From Candidatus Hydrogenedentota bacterium (lineage in GTDB: Bacteria; Hydrogenedentota; Hydrogenedentia; Hydrogenedentales; SLHB01): a DNA stretch of 63,273 bases. This document shows positions 25,993-34,471 of the stretch, one piece after another (the stretch's first letter is position 1; each line of letters begins with the position of its first letter). The stretch spans positions 1-63,273 of the forward strand of contig DAOLNV010000024.1 of assembly GCA_035416745.1 (NCBI GenBank), read 5' to 3'. The notes below the pieces were generated by a model. It was given only the letters and a program-made list of their open reading frames with translations. It was not told the DNA's origin and did no database searches. Both the position numbers and the translations under genes were made by a program.

Positions 25993-28017
25993 TTACTTGT
26001 TCGTGCCGGCCTTTGTCGCGGCACGGCCGATGGCGATTCTCAATTCCTGCAACATGCTTCGAACGTCATCAAGTCTGCTGGGACTGAGGGAATCGGTATA
26101 GTCCTCCCACCGGCAGAGCATCATGGTTTCGGGCCCAAGGAGAGCTGTGTCCACGCCGATATTCATCGCGGCGCGAATGTACTCGAAATCCTCAAGGCCG
26201 TCACGCAGGCGGTGCAGGCGAATCGACGGCGTCACTGTCTGTTTCCCGGGATAAACGAGGAATTGCTCGCCGGTGCCCGCGGCGGGCCAGGTTCGCGGGG
26301 TCTCCGTTCTTGGTTGCCCCCACCCCTTAGGCCATTGGTTGAGCGGCTGGCCGAAAAAGCCGTCCAGCTCGTGTCCCCAACATAGCCACGGAGCAAGACG
26401 TGCCTCGACCGGATGCGCATCAACGTGAAACGACGGAAACGGAGCCGTGGTCTGCTCGAACCACACCTGCGCACCTGCCGAAAGGTACTCGATACTCGTC
26501 GGATCAGGCGCCCGGCCCAGTTCCACTTCAGTGACGCTGACCGGCAGGTTGTTCGCGGTTTGGGTGAACGAAATCCGTATTCCGATGAAGCGCCTTTCCC
26601 TGTCGAAAGCGCCCTCTGACCAGCTCTGCTCGAACCGTCTGGAGGAACCATGATGTTTCCACGTGACCCGCGCAGGAACCCAAAGGCTTCCGTCCGGGGA
26701 CACTTCGATTAGCGGGTCCACGGCTTCATGACCGGCGCGCCAGCCGATACGGACTGTTTTTGTGGCCGTTGGCTCGCGCAAGCGCAGTTCAAGCCATTCT
26801 GGGGCAGTTTTGGTGGGTATATTGGCCGACGTCCATGCCGTATAAAGACTTGCATCGCATGCGTCCATTGCGGTCGATGCATACGGCATGTCTTGCGTGG
26901 GGATACGGGCACTCGAGGATGCCTTGACGGTTTCTAGAGGGTAAGGCAGCTCCGCCCACAGGGCCATCCCGTTTCTAAGTCTTTGTATTGCAATGGGATC
27001 GAAAAACCGAAGCGGGATCACCCAGATTCGGGCAAGTTCCTGGATCTCCGGATGTGGGACGCATTCCAGAAGGCGTGGAATTGTCGGCGCATTCTCTGCA
27101 AATGCGGCGTAGCGTGCCTCGAGTTCCGGCCAATGCGAGCGCGGGAGAGGGGGCATCGGCTCGGCATAGACGCGCCGGGCCCATGCCTGACCAGCTACCG
27201 TTTCCGCAATGGCTTGAAGGGTGGCGGCGGACTCAGCGCCCGTAGTCCGGTTCGCCAAGGTCTCCCCCATTCCCAGGCAGACGGCGGACATACGGGCGGC
27301 ATCTGCAACATACAGAAGATGTTGGAGATAAAGCTCTTTCCCCTCTGGCGAATCCGGATACGGAAGGGCGCTGTTGTAGGCGATACGCCAAGGGTTCAGA
27401 GCATTGTAAAGAGGTTCCCATTCCTCGAGAGTATCGCCCGAGATACCGCAAAATGAGCGGATGGCGCCCGGAGCGAGGTGCATCGCCGCAGTGACGCTCG
27501 GGGTGGCCGGGATTTCAAAGTCGAATACTTCCACCGTTACGCCAATATAGCGCTTGGCCCGGCCGCCCAGATGGACGGCGACCCGTCCTTCATAAAGTCC
27601 TCCCGGGCACTCGGGCGGCACGTAGTAGGTCACCCACAGCGCCCCCGTTGTTTCTTGTTCGAGTGCGAAGGGCTCGAAGGCCGACAGCGGGTCCGGACGC
27701 GCGGTCTGTTCCCCATAAGCGCGCGAGGACCGGGACGTTACGGAGAGGTAATCCACTCGCCGAATCTCGGGAGGCCCGATTGTCTTCGACAGGGCTTCAG
27801 GGGCGGCGTCGAGATTGTCGATGGCGCGTCGCGACGAACGTACGCAGATCTGGAACGACTCGTACTCGCCTTTTGCGGCATAGAGCCGGGCATGGGGTTC
27901 CGCTCCCGGCGGCGGCATGCTGTCGGGATAGACGTTTTCGAGACTCGACGCCGTCCAGATGCGGGTGGCGGAAACCATGGCGCACAGGAGGCCTATGGGG
28001 AGACTGTACACTTGCAC
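25993..28017 (-). CDS. Secreted DUF4091 / GH123-like protein with inserted discoidin-like domain
   Basis: This roughly 674-residue exported protein has an N-terminal signal peptide, a beta-sandwich (about 40-170) and a degenerate TIM-barrel part (about 175-370). An F5/8-type (discoidin) carbohydrate-binding-like domain follows at about 385-510, then the DUF4091 C-terminal block ('GHELDGFFGQPLNQWP', 'VTPSIRLHRLRDGLEDFEYI'). GH123 enzymes remove beta-GalNAc with an Asp-Glu pair in 'DEP'. Here the corresponding text is A285-E286-P287, so the stabilising Asp appears lost. GTG at 28017 is used; GTG at 28011 fits AAGAGG spacing better. It is transcribed divergently from an oxidoreductase. Glycan binding or altered catalysis is inferred. 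Confidence 0.75.
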   Translation of the reverse strand: MQVYSLPIGLLCAMVSATRIWTASSLENVYPDSMPPPGAEPHARLYAAKGEYESFQICVRSSRRAIDNLDAAPEALSKTIGPPEIRRVDYLSVTSRSSRAYGEQTARPDPLSAFEPFALEQETTGALWVTYYVPPECPGGLYEGRVAVHLGGRAKRYIGVTVEVFDFEIPATPSVTAAMHLAPGAIRSFCGISGDTLEEWEPLYNALNPWRIAYNSALPYPDSPEGKELYLQHLLYVADAARMSAVCLGMGETLANRTTGAESAATLQAIAETVAGQAWARRVYAEPMPPLPRSHWPELEARYAAFAENAPTIPRLLECVPHPEIQELARIWVIPLRFFDPIAIQRLRNGMALWAELPYPLETVKASSSARIPTQDMPYASTAMDACDASLYTAWTSANIPTKTAPEWLELRLREPTATKTVRIGWRAGHEAVDPLIEVSPDGSLWVPARVTWKHHGSSRRFEQSWSEGAFDRERRFIGIRISFTQTANNLPVSVTEVELGRAPDPTSIEYLSAGAQVWFEQTTAPFPSFHVDAHPVEARLAPWLCWGHELDGFFGQPLNQWPKGWGQPRTETPRTWPAAGTGEQFLVYPGKQTVTPSIRLHRLRDGLEDFEYIRAAMNIGVDTALLGPETMMLCRWEDYTDSLSPSRLDDVRSMLQELRIAIGRAATKAGTNK

Positions 28018-28076
28018 CGACCTCTTGCAGGAGCGGGCCCTCGTCCTGGATACAGACGTTTTACTCGCCGCGGAGG

Positions 28077-28105
28077 TTGACGTATGCCCGCACGCTGCCT
28101 AGCAT
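28077..28105 (+). promoter_or_regulatory. Sigma70-type promoter for the Gfo/Idh dehydrogenase
   Basis: -35 TTGACG (28077-28082), spacer 17 nt, -10 TAGCAT (28100-28105). The predicted transcript starts near 28112, about 38 nt before the ATG at 28150. It lies in the divergent region with the DUF4091 gene. Confidence 0.55.
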
Positions 28106-28149
28106 GTTGCCTGGAATTGAGGGGTATTTTCCAGGAAGGACCAAAGACC

Positions 28150-29199
28150 ATGGGCAAGGTTAGAGTTGGGTTTGCAGGCGTCGGGTTTATGGGGCAGGTG
28201 GCGCATCTGCGCAATTATGTGCGGAATCCCGAATGCGAGGTGGTTGCGCTCGCGGAACCCCGACCGGAACTGGCGCGGCGGGTGGCTGCCAAATACGGCA
28301 TCGAGAAGGTGTACCGGAACCACCACGAACTGGCCGAAGACCCGGACGTGGAAGCCGTGGTCGCCAGCCAGCCCCATCTCATGAACGGCTATATCGCCCT
28401 GCCGCTGCTGAAAGCGGGCAAGCATGTTTTCGTCGAGAAACCCGTGGCAGGGAGCGTCGCCGAGGCCGAGGACATGGTCGCGGCAGCCGCTGGCCCGGGC
28501 GTAATGCTCATGGCCGGATTCATGAAACGCTACGATCGGGGCGTGAACCTGGCCAAAGAACGCCTGGACGCGGCCTACGCGAGCCGCCTGTTCGGCGCAA
28601 CACAGTTGGTGAACGCGTGGTGCATGGGCGGCGACTGGTTGCGCAACGTCGAGCGGCCGATCATGACGGGCGAGCTGGTGCCTCCGCAGCCGGGATTCGC
28701 GCCCCGCAACCCGGACTGGATGTCTCCCCCGCAGCAGGCCACGTTCAACACCTATATGAACATATTCGCCCACAACCTCAACCTCGTGCGATACCTCTTC
28801 CCAGGCAAGCTCACGGTGCGGAGCGCGCTCTTGCGCGAAGGGATGCTGAATCAGAGCACGCAGCTCGAAAGCGGCGGGGTGCTGGTGAATCTTTACGGCG
28901 TGAGCGTACAGTCCGAGTGGTGGCTCGAAAAGACGGAGGTGTTCTTCGAACGCGGGTGGGTGCGGGTCGACACCCCCTCCCCCATGTCTGAGCAGGACGC
29001 CGCGCGCGTCGAGGTTTACAACGGCCAGACCCGCACGACCGAAATCCTCAACGGCGAACCCTGTTGGGCGTTTCGCGCGCAGGCTGAGCATTTCATCGAC
29101 TGTATCAAGAACAGGAAAGCGCCTTGCTCGAACGGCGAGGATTGTCTTGAAGACATGCGCCTCATGGAAGACGTCTTCAGAAAGGCCCAATGGGTGTAG
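28150..29199 (+). CDS. Cytoplasmic Gfo/Idh/MocA family oxidoreductase
   Basis: This 349-residue NAD(P)-dependent sugar dehydrogenase-type enzyme has a Rossmann fold with the G-x-G-x-x-G loop at residues 8-14 (GFAGVGFMG), and a catalytic lysine in the EKP motif ('KHVFVEKPVAGS'). The C-terminal alpha/beta domain has the usual 'HFIDCI' end. ATG 28150 is preceded by AGGAAGGA and starts right at the first beta strand. The 28084 start would add 22 residues with no fold. Unlike the two exported paralogs at 33-36 kb it keeps the EKP lysine and has no Tat signal. The substrate is probably a sugar or inositol derivative, unresolved. Confidence 0.88.
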   Translation: MGKVRVGFAGVGFMGQVAHLRNYVRNPECEVVALAEPRPELARRVAAKYGIEKVYRNHHELAEDPDVEAVVASQPHLMNGYIALPLLKAGKHVFVEKPVAGSVAEAEDMVAAAAGPGVMLMAGFMKRYDRGVNLAKERLDAAYASRLFGATQLVNAWCMGGDWLRNVERPIMTGELVPPQPGFAPRNPDWMSPPQQATFNTYMNIFAHNLNLVRYLFPGKLTVRSALLREGMLNQSTQLESGGVLVNLYGVSVQSEWWLEKTEVFFERGWVRVDTPSPMSEQDAARVEVYNGQTRTTEILNGEPCWAFRAQAEHFIDCIKNRKAPCSNGEDCLEDMRLMEDVFRKAQWV

Positions 29200-29286
29200 C
29201 GGTCACGTCCGCGCGCCGGTTCACGGAGCGCGAGCACCATGCTGACGGCATCTCGAAGAATGCCCGGCTGTGCTGCGGCCTCTGGG

Positions 29287-30414
29287 TCATTGTGACTTGG
29301 CGGTACGCTGGTCCCAGCGTTTTTTGAGGTCGGGGTCGAGTGGTTCGCGGTTGAAGCCGTAGGCCTTCTCGAATTGGACCATGAGGGCCTCCACTTCTTC
29401 CGCGGACATATCCGGATTCTTCATGATCCGCGCGGCTGTGGCCATGTTGACCGCCCAATAATCCTCGGGCAGCCAGCTCCGGTAGAAGATACACACGGGG
29501 TCGAGGGAAAGGATTCGTTTTGCGACCGGTAGAAACTCCCATGGATTCAGCACGTCTTTCGCGTCGAACCCGAGAATCGCCCCGCTCTTGACGTAGAAAC
29601 CTATATTGGCGCGGTCTTTTCGCAGGCGTTCGCAAATCTCAGGCGGCGGGGCGGGCCAATCGGCCCAGACGACCGTGAGGCGCTGGTCCACGCGGCGGTT
29701 GAGTTCGATGATGCGCTCGTTGTCCGTGTACGGGGCCTGACCGAAACGCGGCATAAGGTATTCGCAGTTGAGCCAGAGACCGGGGTACTTTTCGAGCAGG
29801 GCGTCCGCAGCGAACGTGAGGTGGAACAGAGGCCACTCGATGGGTTTGTTGTCGTAGGGCTTTTCGTCCGCGCTGTTGAATCGCTTCTGGCACTCGGCAC
29901 AGTGGCACGTGACATAGTCCACGTCGGCGGTCTCGAAATTGAAGCCGTCCACGCCGGTTTCAGCGGTGCGCAGAAGCATGCGTTCAAGTTCGGCCAGGGC
30001 CGTATCCTGGGACGGACAAAACACGCTTTTCAGGCTGTCCTTTCCTCTATCCGTGGTTTGCCAAGCCTCGGGAATGGTGATGCGGTGTCCGGGCTCCATT
30101 TGGACGATATGCTGGCCCTCGTGATAGCCGTTCAGTCCGAATCCGTGAATGACTTTCACTCCGCGTTCGTGCGCATAGGCAACCACGTCGCGGCAGACCT
30201 GGTTATCCTCTTTCCATCCGTCCAATCCCCAGATGACGACCCCATCGACTTTCTGGCCTGCGGCAAAATCGATGAACCGGGGCCACGCGTCGCCGATATT
30301 GCGAAACCAGAGCCAGTAATAGTGCCCGTTTCGCGGGATCTCGCCCGCGCTTGACGGCACGCACGCATAAGCCGCCAACAAAGCCGTCACAATAAGTAAT
30401 GTCGTTTTCTTCAT
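29287..30414 (-). CDS. Secreted TIM-barrel glycoside-hydrolase-like protein
   Basis: This 375-residue protein has a Sec signal peptide (1-24). The body looks like a TIM-barrel glycosidase-type protein: 'VDGVVIWGLDGW', 'VIHGFGLNGYHEG', 'GVDGFNFETADVDY', then a C-x-C-x2-C cluster ('VTCHCAECQKRF') seen in several poorly characterised barrel families. The E in NFETAD is a candidate catalytic residue. The ATG overlaps the UroD-like gene stop as ATGA, so translation is coupled. It is the last gene of the five-gene operon. I cannot name the GH family; glycan turnover is inferred from fold and neighbours. Confidence 0.65.
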   Translation of the reverse strand: MKKTTLLIVTALLAAYACVPSSAGEIPRNGHYYWLWFRNIGDAWPRFIDFAAGQKVDGVVIWGLDGWKEDNQVCRDVVAYAHERGVKVIHGFGLNGYHEGQHIVQMEPGHRITIPEAWQTTDRGKDSLKSVFCPSQDTALAELERMLLRTAETGVDGFNFETADVDYVTCHCAECQKRFNSADEKPYDNKPIEWPLFHLTFAADALLEKYPGLWLNCEYLMPRFGQAPYTDNERIIELNRRVDQRLTVVWADWPAPPPEICERLRKDRANIGFYVKSGAILGFDAKDVLNPWEFLPVAKRILSLDPVCIFYRSWLPEDYWAVNMATAARIMKNPDMSAEEVEALMVQFEKAYGFNREPLDPDLKKRWDQRTAKSQ

Positions 30415-31517
30415 ACTCCATTCACATCGTGGGCTTCGTCGAGCATGGCCAGATAATTCTCGAAGGGCACATAGCTCGGGATCGAGTTGCCCGAGCCGAT
30501 GGCGTAGCGGCCGCGCGCCCCGCAGGTCTCGATGAGGAAGCGCGTGTGAGCGCGGACCTCGGCCGGTGTGCCCGCCGCAAGCCGGTTGATGTCGACACCG
30601 CCCAACACGGCTATCTTACTGCCATAACATTCCTGGAACGCTTCGGCGGGCATGATCGCGTCCTCGAACGAATGTTTGCCGTCAATGCCCACGTCGTCAA
30701 TAAGAGCGTCGATAATGGTGGCAAGATTGCCGCAGGAGTGCAGAAAATAAGGCGATCCGGCGTCATGGGTGCGCCGCGCCAGGCGTTTATGCCAGGGCAA
30801 GGCGTAGCGTTTCATGTCGTCCGGAGCGATGAGCGTTCCGGTGCGGAATCCCATATCGTCGCCTTGCAGGATGGCGCAGAGGTTTTCGAGCCCGAAAAGG
30901 CGTTCGTAGTACTCTTCGAGCAACGTTCCCACCTTGTCGAAGACCGCGGCGACGAGGTCCGGCTGTTCGTACGAGGCGATGCAAAGCCCTTCGATGGACA
31001 TGATCTGCGAGACGTGCTCGAAAACTCCGGCTGCGTGGCAGGTCACGAACCCCATCCCGTCGGGCAGGTTTGCGCACACGTATTCGAGGGGAAAGAAGTC
31101 CACATTTTCGGGAGACGGCCAATCGTAGCGCTCGAAATCTTCCCACGAGGCGATGGCGCCCTCGTGCTGGTTGTTCCAGGCGCGCTGATGGTCGGATACA
31201 GACACGACGTCGTCGTGAAGGATACGCCTCTCAGCGAAGGGCAGGCCGATTTCCAGGCGGACGATGTCGTAGCCCATTCGGTGCCAGAACGCGATGAAGT
31301 TGTCGAGATAGGCCTTCATGGAAGCGCGGTCGGAGGGTTCTCCAACCCATTCCCGGCCGAGCAGATTGGTCACGACAGGTTTGAGGACAGTGGTGTCCAC
31401 GATGTACTCGATGAGCGGGGGCGGTCCCTGACGCCTCCCCATCAGAATATCGACGAATCGCTGGGCATCAGGCCGCGGATTTCGAAGTGGCAGGTGTTTC
31501 AGCGTGTGCGTGCTCAT
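30411..31517 (-). CDS. Uroporphyrinogen decarboxylase (URO-D)-like protein
   Basis: This 368-residue cytoplasmic protein is of the URO-D/MtaA/CmuA superfamily. H260-S-C262-G is the metal-binding-type motif of the methyltransferase branch. The C-terminal 'GSGNSIPSYVPFENY' is characteristic of the secondary-metabolism members common in Planctomycetes-like genomes. The genuine HemE N-terminal signature is absent, so heme synthesis is unlikely. It may move a methyl group to a corrinoid or thiol acceptor, or demethylate a substrate, but no corrinoid protein lies beside it. It sits in the operon between the jelly-roll protein (10-nt gap) and the TIM-barrel protein (4-nt overlap). Confidence 0.82.
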   Translation of the reverse strand: MSTHTLKHLPLRNPRPDAQRFVDILMGRRQGPPPLIEYIVDTTVLKPVVTNLLGREWVGEPSDRASMKAYLDNFIAFWHRMGYDIVRLEIGLPFAERRILHDDVVSVSDHQRAWNNQHEGAIASWEDFERYDWPSPENVDFFPLEYVCANLPDGMGFVTCHAAGVFEHVSQIMSIEGLCIASYEQPDLVAAVFDKVGTLLEEYYERLFGLENLCAILQGDDMGFRTGTLIAPDDMKRYALPWHKRLARRTHDAGSPYFLHSCGNLATIIDALIDDVGIDGKHSFEDAIMPAEAFQECYGSKIAVLGGVDINRLAAGTPAEVRAHTRFLIETCGARGRYAIGSGNSIPSYVPFENYLAMLDEAHDVNGV

Positions 31518-31527
31518 TTCGGCAGTT

Positions 31528-33207
31528 TCACTCGAGGGGCCGCACCGCCCAATTAATAAACTCGGCCGTGCCGTTCAGAGTCTGAAAGCCGATGCCGCCG
31601 ATTCGCGTGTTGTTGGTATCCGACACGTAATAATCGTCGGTTTTGAGCAGGACGTTCCCGGCCGGATCAGAGACCCGGACACTCACGCGGTCGGTCACGA
31701 CAATGCCTTCGACGAGATACGACGTCCCGCCCGTCCATACGAAGTCGGGCTTTTCATAAAGGACGCGTCCCGATAGGGTGCGTAGCAGAAGGCCTTTTTC
31801 GAGACGTATCTCGAAGCCCTCCTTCATGTCCGGCGAGACCTGAAAGAGGAGGCTGACCGCCTGTGCGTCTTGTTGCGGCGTGATCGTGGCGCTGTAAACG
31901 CCCTTCGCGCCGGTCACGGCTTTGTTGACGGCGGCTGCGAGGCCCTCTCGTGCGTTTTGGAGGATAGCCTCGTTGTGCCATGTCCACACGCCGCCGCTGA
32001 CAACCCATTCGGAACCGAGCATCGAGGCTGCGGGGCCTTCGACGGTGGCGGCCGCCTCGCTCACACGGGTCGCGTCGGAAAAGTCCCAGAACCGGCCCTT
32101 GCCGATGTATGTCATGAGGCCTAAATTGCCCGTAAGCCCCTTTTCCTTTTCCAACAGGTCTAATTGGGGGCTTTCGACGACGAGTGTGCCATCGGCTTTC
32201 ATGAGTTTGCCGGAGACTTTGCCGTCCTTGACCGTGCCTTCGAGGATGTACTCGGTATCGTAATGCCATTGTTCCTGGGGTCCGCACCACAACTGGCCGT
32301 CCGGAATGCGGTACAGCATCAGCGAACCAGCGCCATGGTTGCCCCCGAGCCAGATACTGAAACCAGTTTGAATTTGCGGATCGGTCCGGAGAATGAGGCC
32401 GCCGCCCCCCGCGCCTTTCTCGAGCAGGATACGGCACCGCCATGTGCCTTCGCTGCCGCCCAGGTTGGCGTTGACAACTGACGAACGGAACACGTCCGCC
32501 CCTTGACGGAGGATTTTCTTCTCGGGGGTCATCCACTTCCACTCGCCAGGGCCGATGATGGTCCACTCGGTGTCATCGCTGGTGACCAGACGGAGTTTGC
32601 TGGGCGAGTCGGCGACGATGGGCGACAGCGGCGATACCGCTGGTTCCCAACGGTAGAACCGCGCGATCCCGTGAGCATAGAGACCGCACGCCCGCATGGT
32701 GTCCGGAGCGCAGCCCGGCGCATCAATCCAGTCGCTTTGCGCTTCCAGTGTCGCTCCGTCCCAACGGAACACTTCCACGCGCACGCGCCCCGATTCGGCA
32801 ACGCCCTCCAGCACGTACGGCGTATAGTAGGTCCAGGGCGCGTATTTGTCTTCCCAGAGAAGCGTGCCTGAGGCGTCGTGAAGCTGTACGCCCCCGAGGC
32901 CAGGATTGCCTCCGAGCGTTAGACGGTATCCGCTGGCGAGGTCCGGCGTTGCAGCGAACCAAATCCCCGCGGAATCGACTGTCGGGGCCGGCTCGACGAA
33001 GCAGCGCCAGACGATTGCGGCGGTTCCCGGGATAGTCTGCACGGCCGATGCGGCGACCCCGGGACTTCCCTGCCACATCACCGCGGGGGTGCCGGGCAAG
33101 ACCTGCCACGCGCCCTCCCCCGCTGTTTGCCACGCGTCCGCCGGTGTGTCCGCGCCCGCCAAGGCCGCGGAAGCAATCCAAGTCAACGCAGTTGCCGCGA
33201 AATGCAT
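31528..33207 (-). CDS. Secreted triple jelly-roll (concanavalin-like) repeat protein
   Basis: This 559-residue protein has a Sec signal peptide (1-19) and three copies of a concanavalin/LamG-like beta-sandwich of about 170 residues each. Matching segments are 'GYRLTLGGNPGLGGVQLHD', 'GFSIWLGGNHGAGSLMLYR' and 'GFEIRLEKGLLLRTLSGR'. Each is followed by a 'Y-x-LEG' or 'YLVEG' strand and a charged hairpin. Domains of this kind bind carbohydrate, or resemble 3-keto-disaccharide hydrolase modules (DUF1080); no catalytic site is obvious. ATG at 33207 has AGGAGGA 8 nt upstream. The longer start at 33297 overlaps the upstream gene and adds 30 residues before the signal peptide. A secreted glycan-binding role is inferred. 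Confidence 0.72.
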   Translation of the reverse strand: MHFAATALTWIASAALAGADTPADAWQTAGEGAWQVLPGTPAVMWQGSPGVAASAVQTIPGTAAIVWRCFVEPAPTVDSAGIWFAATPDLASGYRLTLGGNPGLGGVQLHDASGTLLWEDKYAPWTYYTPYVLEGVAESGRVRVEVFRWDGATLEAQSDWIDAPGCAPDTMRACGLYAHGIARFYRWEPAVSPLSPIVADSPSKLRLVTSDDTEWTIIGPGEWKWMTPEKKILRQGADVFRSSVVNANLGGSEGTWRCRILLEKGAGGGGLILRTDPQIQTGFSIWLGGNHGAGSLMLYRIPDGQLWCGPQEQWHYDTEYILEGTVKDGKVSGKLMKADGTLVVESPQLDLLEKEKGLTGNLGLMTYIGKGRFWDFSDATRVSEAAATVEGPAASMLGSEWVVSGGVWTWHNEAILQNAREGLAAAVNKAVTGAKGVYSATITPQQDAQAVSLLFQVSPDMKEGFEIRLEKGLLLRTLSGRVLYEKPDFVWTGGTSYLVEGIVVTDRVSVRVSDPAGNVLLKTDDYYVSDTNNTRIGGIGFQTLNGTAEFINWAVRPLE

Positions 33208-33229
33208 CGGAATTCCTCCTGCATCGTTG

Positions 33230-34444
33230 TTACGCAAGGTCGAAACTGGGGATTTCGAGTTGTTCGCCGTCTTTGAACGACGATTGTTGGGCGACAATTC
33301 CGGGAACGGTCAGCGCCAGCGCCTCGTAAAGGTCGACTTCGGGCTCGCGGTCCTCGACGAGGGCCATAACGAACTCGTTGGTGAGGAACGGGTGCGAGCT
33401 GCCATGGCCGCTGTCGTAGCGCATCTTCTCGGGCAGCATGTGCCAGTAATCGGGCAAGGTGTTTATCGACCGGTCAGGCAACTGGAGCACGAAGGGCTGG
33501 CCGCCGGAGCCCGGCATATACATCGCGGCGTTGGTGCCAAGCCATTGTGCGCGTTCGCCGTGGGCGTGAATGTCCCAACAGACGTTGCACCGGAAAGGAT
33601 GGCCCTCATCCGTCAAGAACATGGCCATGGCGTTGACATAGGGGTTGTTGTAGGCATTGTCCTGAAACCCGGGGTCGTCCGGCTTCTTTGTCCCGATACA
33701 CGAGACCTTGACCAGGCGCTCGTGGGTGACGCTGACGAGGAAGGAGGTGCTGTGAGTAGGGTAGGACATGGGCGGGAGCCCCCAGCGCCAGGTCCGCTTG
33801 CCGTCGCGCATCGAGAGGTCGTTGTTCGCCCACCCTATGCCCGGGTGATAGTACTCGGCTTCGCAATAGACCAGTTCGCCGAAGAGGCCGTCCTGGTGCA
33901 GTCGCCGCGCGGTGATGGTTTCCCAGCGGTAATGGCTGGTTTCCGCCATCATGTACTTGAGTCCGGTTCGCTCCTTCACCTCCTTCATGCGGGCGGCTTC
34001 CTCGAGGGTGCAGCAGGCCGGAACCGCGCTAATCACGTGTTTGCCGTGTTCCATGCAGTCGATGACGTGCCGTGCGTGGTTGGGGGCCTCGGTGAAGACC
34101 GCCACGGCGTCGATGGCCGGATCGAGAATGAGTTCTTCTAGCGATTCGTAGGCCTTCTCGCAGGCGTACTTGCTCTGCAGGCGTTCACGGCGCTCCGGGA
34201 TGAGATCGCTGACGGCCTCGACGATGCAATTCGGGTGTTCATGCCAGTGAAAGGAGACGCCGAACCCCCCTCCCACGACCCCGATTCGGATCTTCTTCTC
34301 GGAGGTCTGCTGCCAGGCCGGTCCCGACGCGAGGACGTCAGAAGACGCGCCTGCCAGGACGATGCCGGAGGCCCCGGCCGCAGTCGTCCGCATGAACCCG
34401 CGCCGTGAAAGTCTTGAGGTTTCTGGTGATTCGTGCTTCTTCAT
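33230..34444 (-). CDS. Tat-exported Gfo/Idh/MocA oxidoreductase (copy B)
   Basis: This 404-residue protein has a twin-arginine signal (LSRRGFMRT at about 12-20, then a hydrophobic stretch), followed by an NAD-binding Rossmann fold with GVVGGGFG. Instead of the EKP lysine motif it has 'KHVISAVPACC', so the canonical catalytic Lys is missing. Such variants resemble the NAD-dependent GH109-like branch in having a non-EKP segment here and an 'MMAET..YRWE' segment later. It is a close paralog of the next gene upstream, with large identical blocks, and lies 22 nt before the jelly-roll gene. It is expected in the periplasm with bound NAD. Enzymatic activity is uncertain. Confidence 0.85.
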   Translation of the reverse strand: MKKHESPETSRLSRRGFMRTTAAGASGIVLAGASSDVLASGPAWQQTSEKKIRIGVVGGGFGVSFHWHEHPNCIVEAVSDLIPERRERLQSKYACEKAYESLEELILDPAIDAVAVFTEAPNHARHVIDCMEHGKHVISAVPACCTLEEAARMKEVKERTGLKYMMAETSHYRWETITARRLHQDGLFGELVYCEAEYYHPGIGWANNDLSMRDGKRTWRWGLPPMSYPTHSTSFLVSVTHERLVKVSCIGTKKPDDPGFQDNAYNNPYVNAMAMFLTDEGHPFRCNVCWDIHAHGERAQWLGTNAAMYMPGSGGQPFVLQLPDRSINTLPDYWHMLPEKMRYDSGHGSSHPFLTNEFVMALVEDREPEVDLYEALALTVPGIVAQQSSFKDGEQLEIPSFDLA

Positions 34445-34471
34445 TCGGATTTCTCCTGATGGTTCGTGTTT

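Noticed and set aside
28099..29190. A 363-codon frame on the minus strand opposite the Gfo/Idh gene
   Set aside because: It is a composition shadow of the GC-rich real gene: His/Gln/Arg-rich with no domain. The plus-strand protein has all family motifs and a good start.
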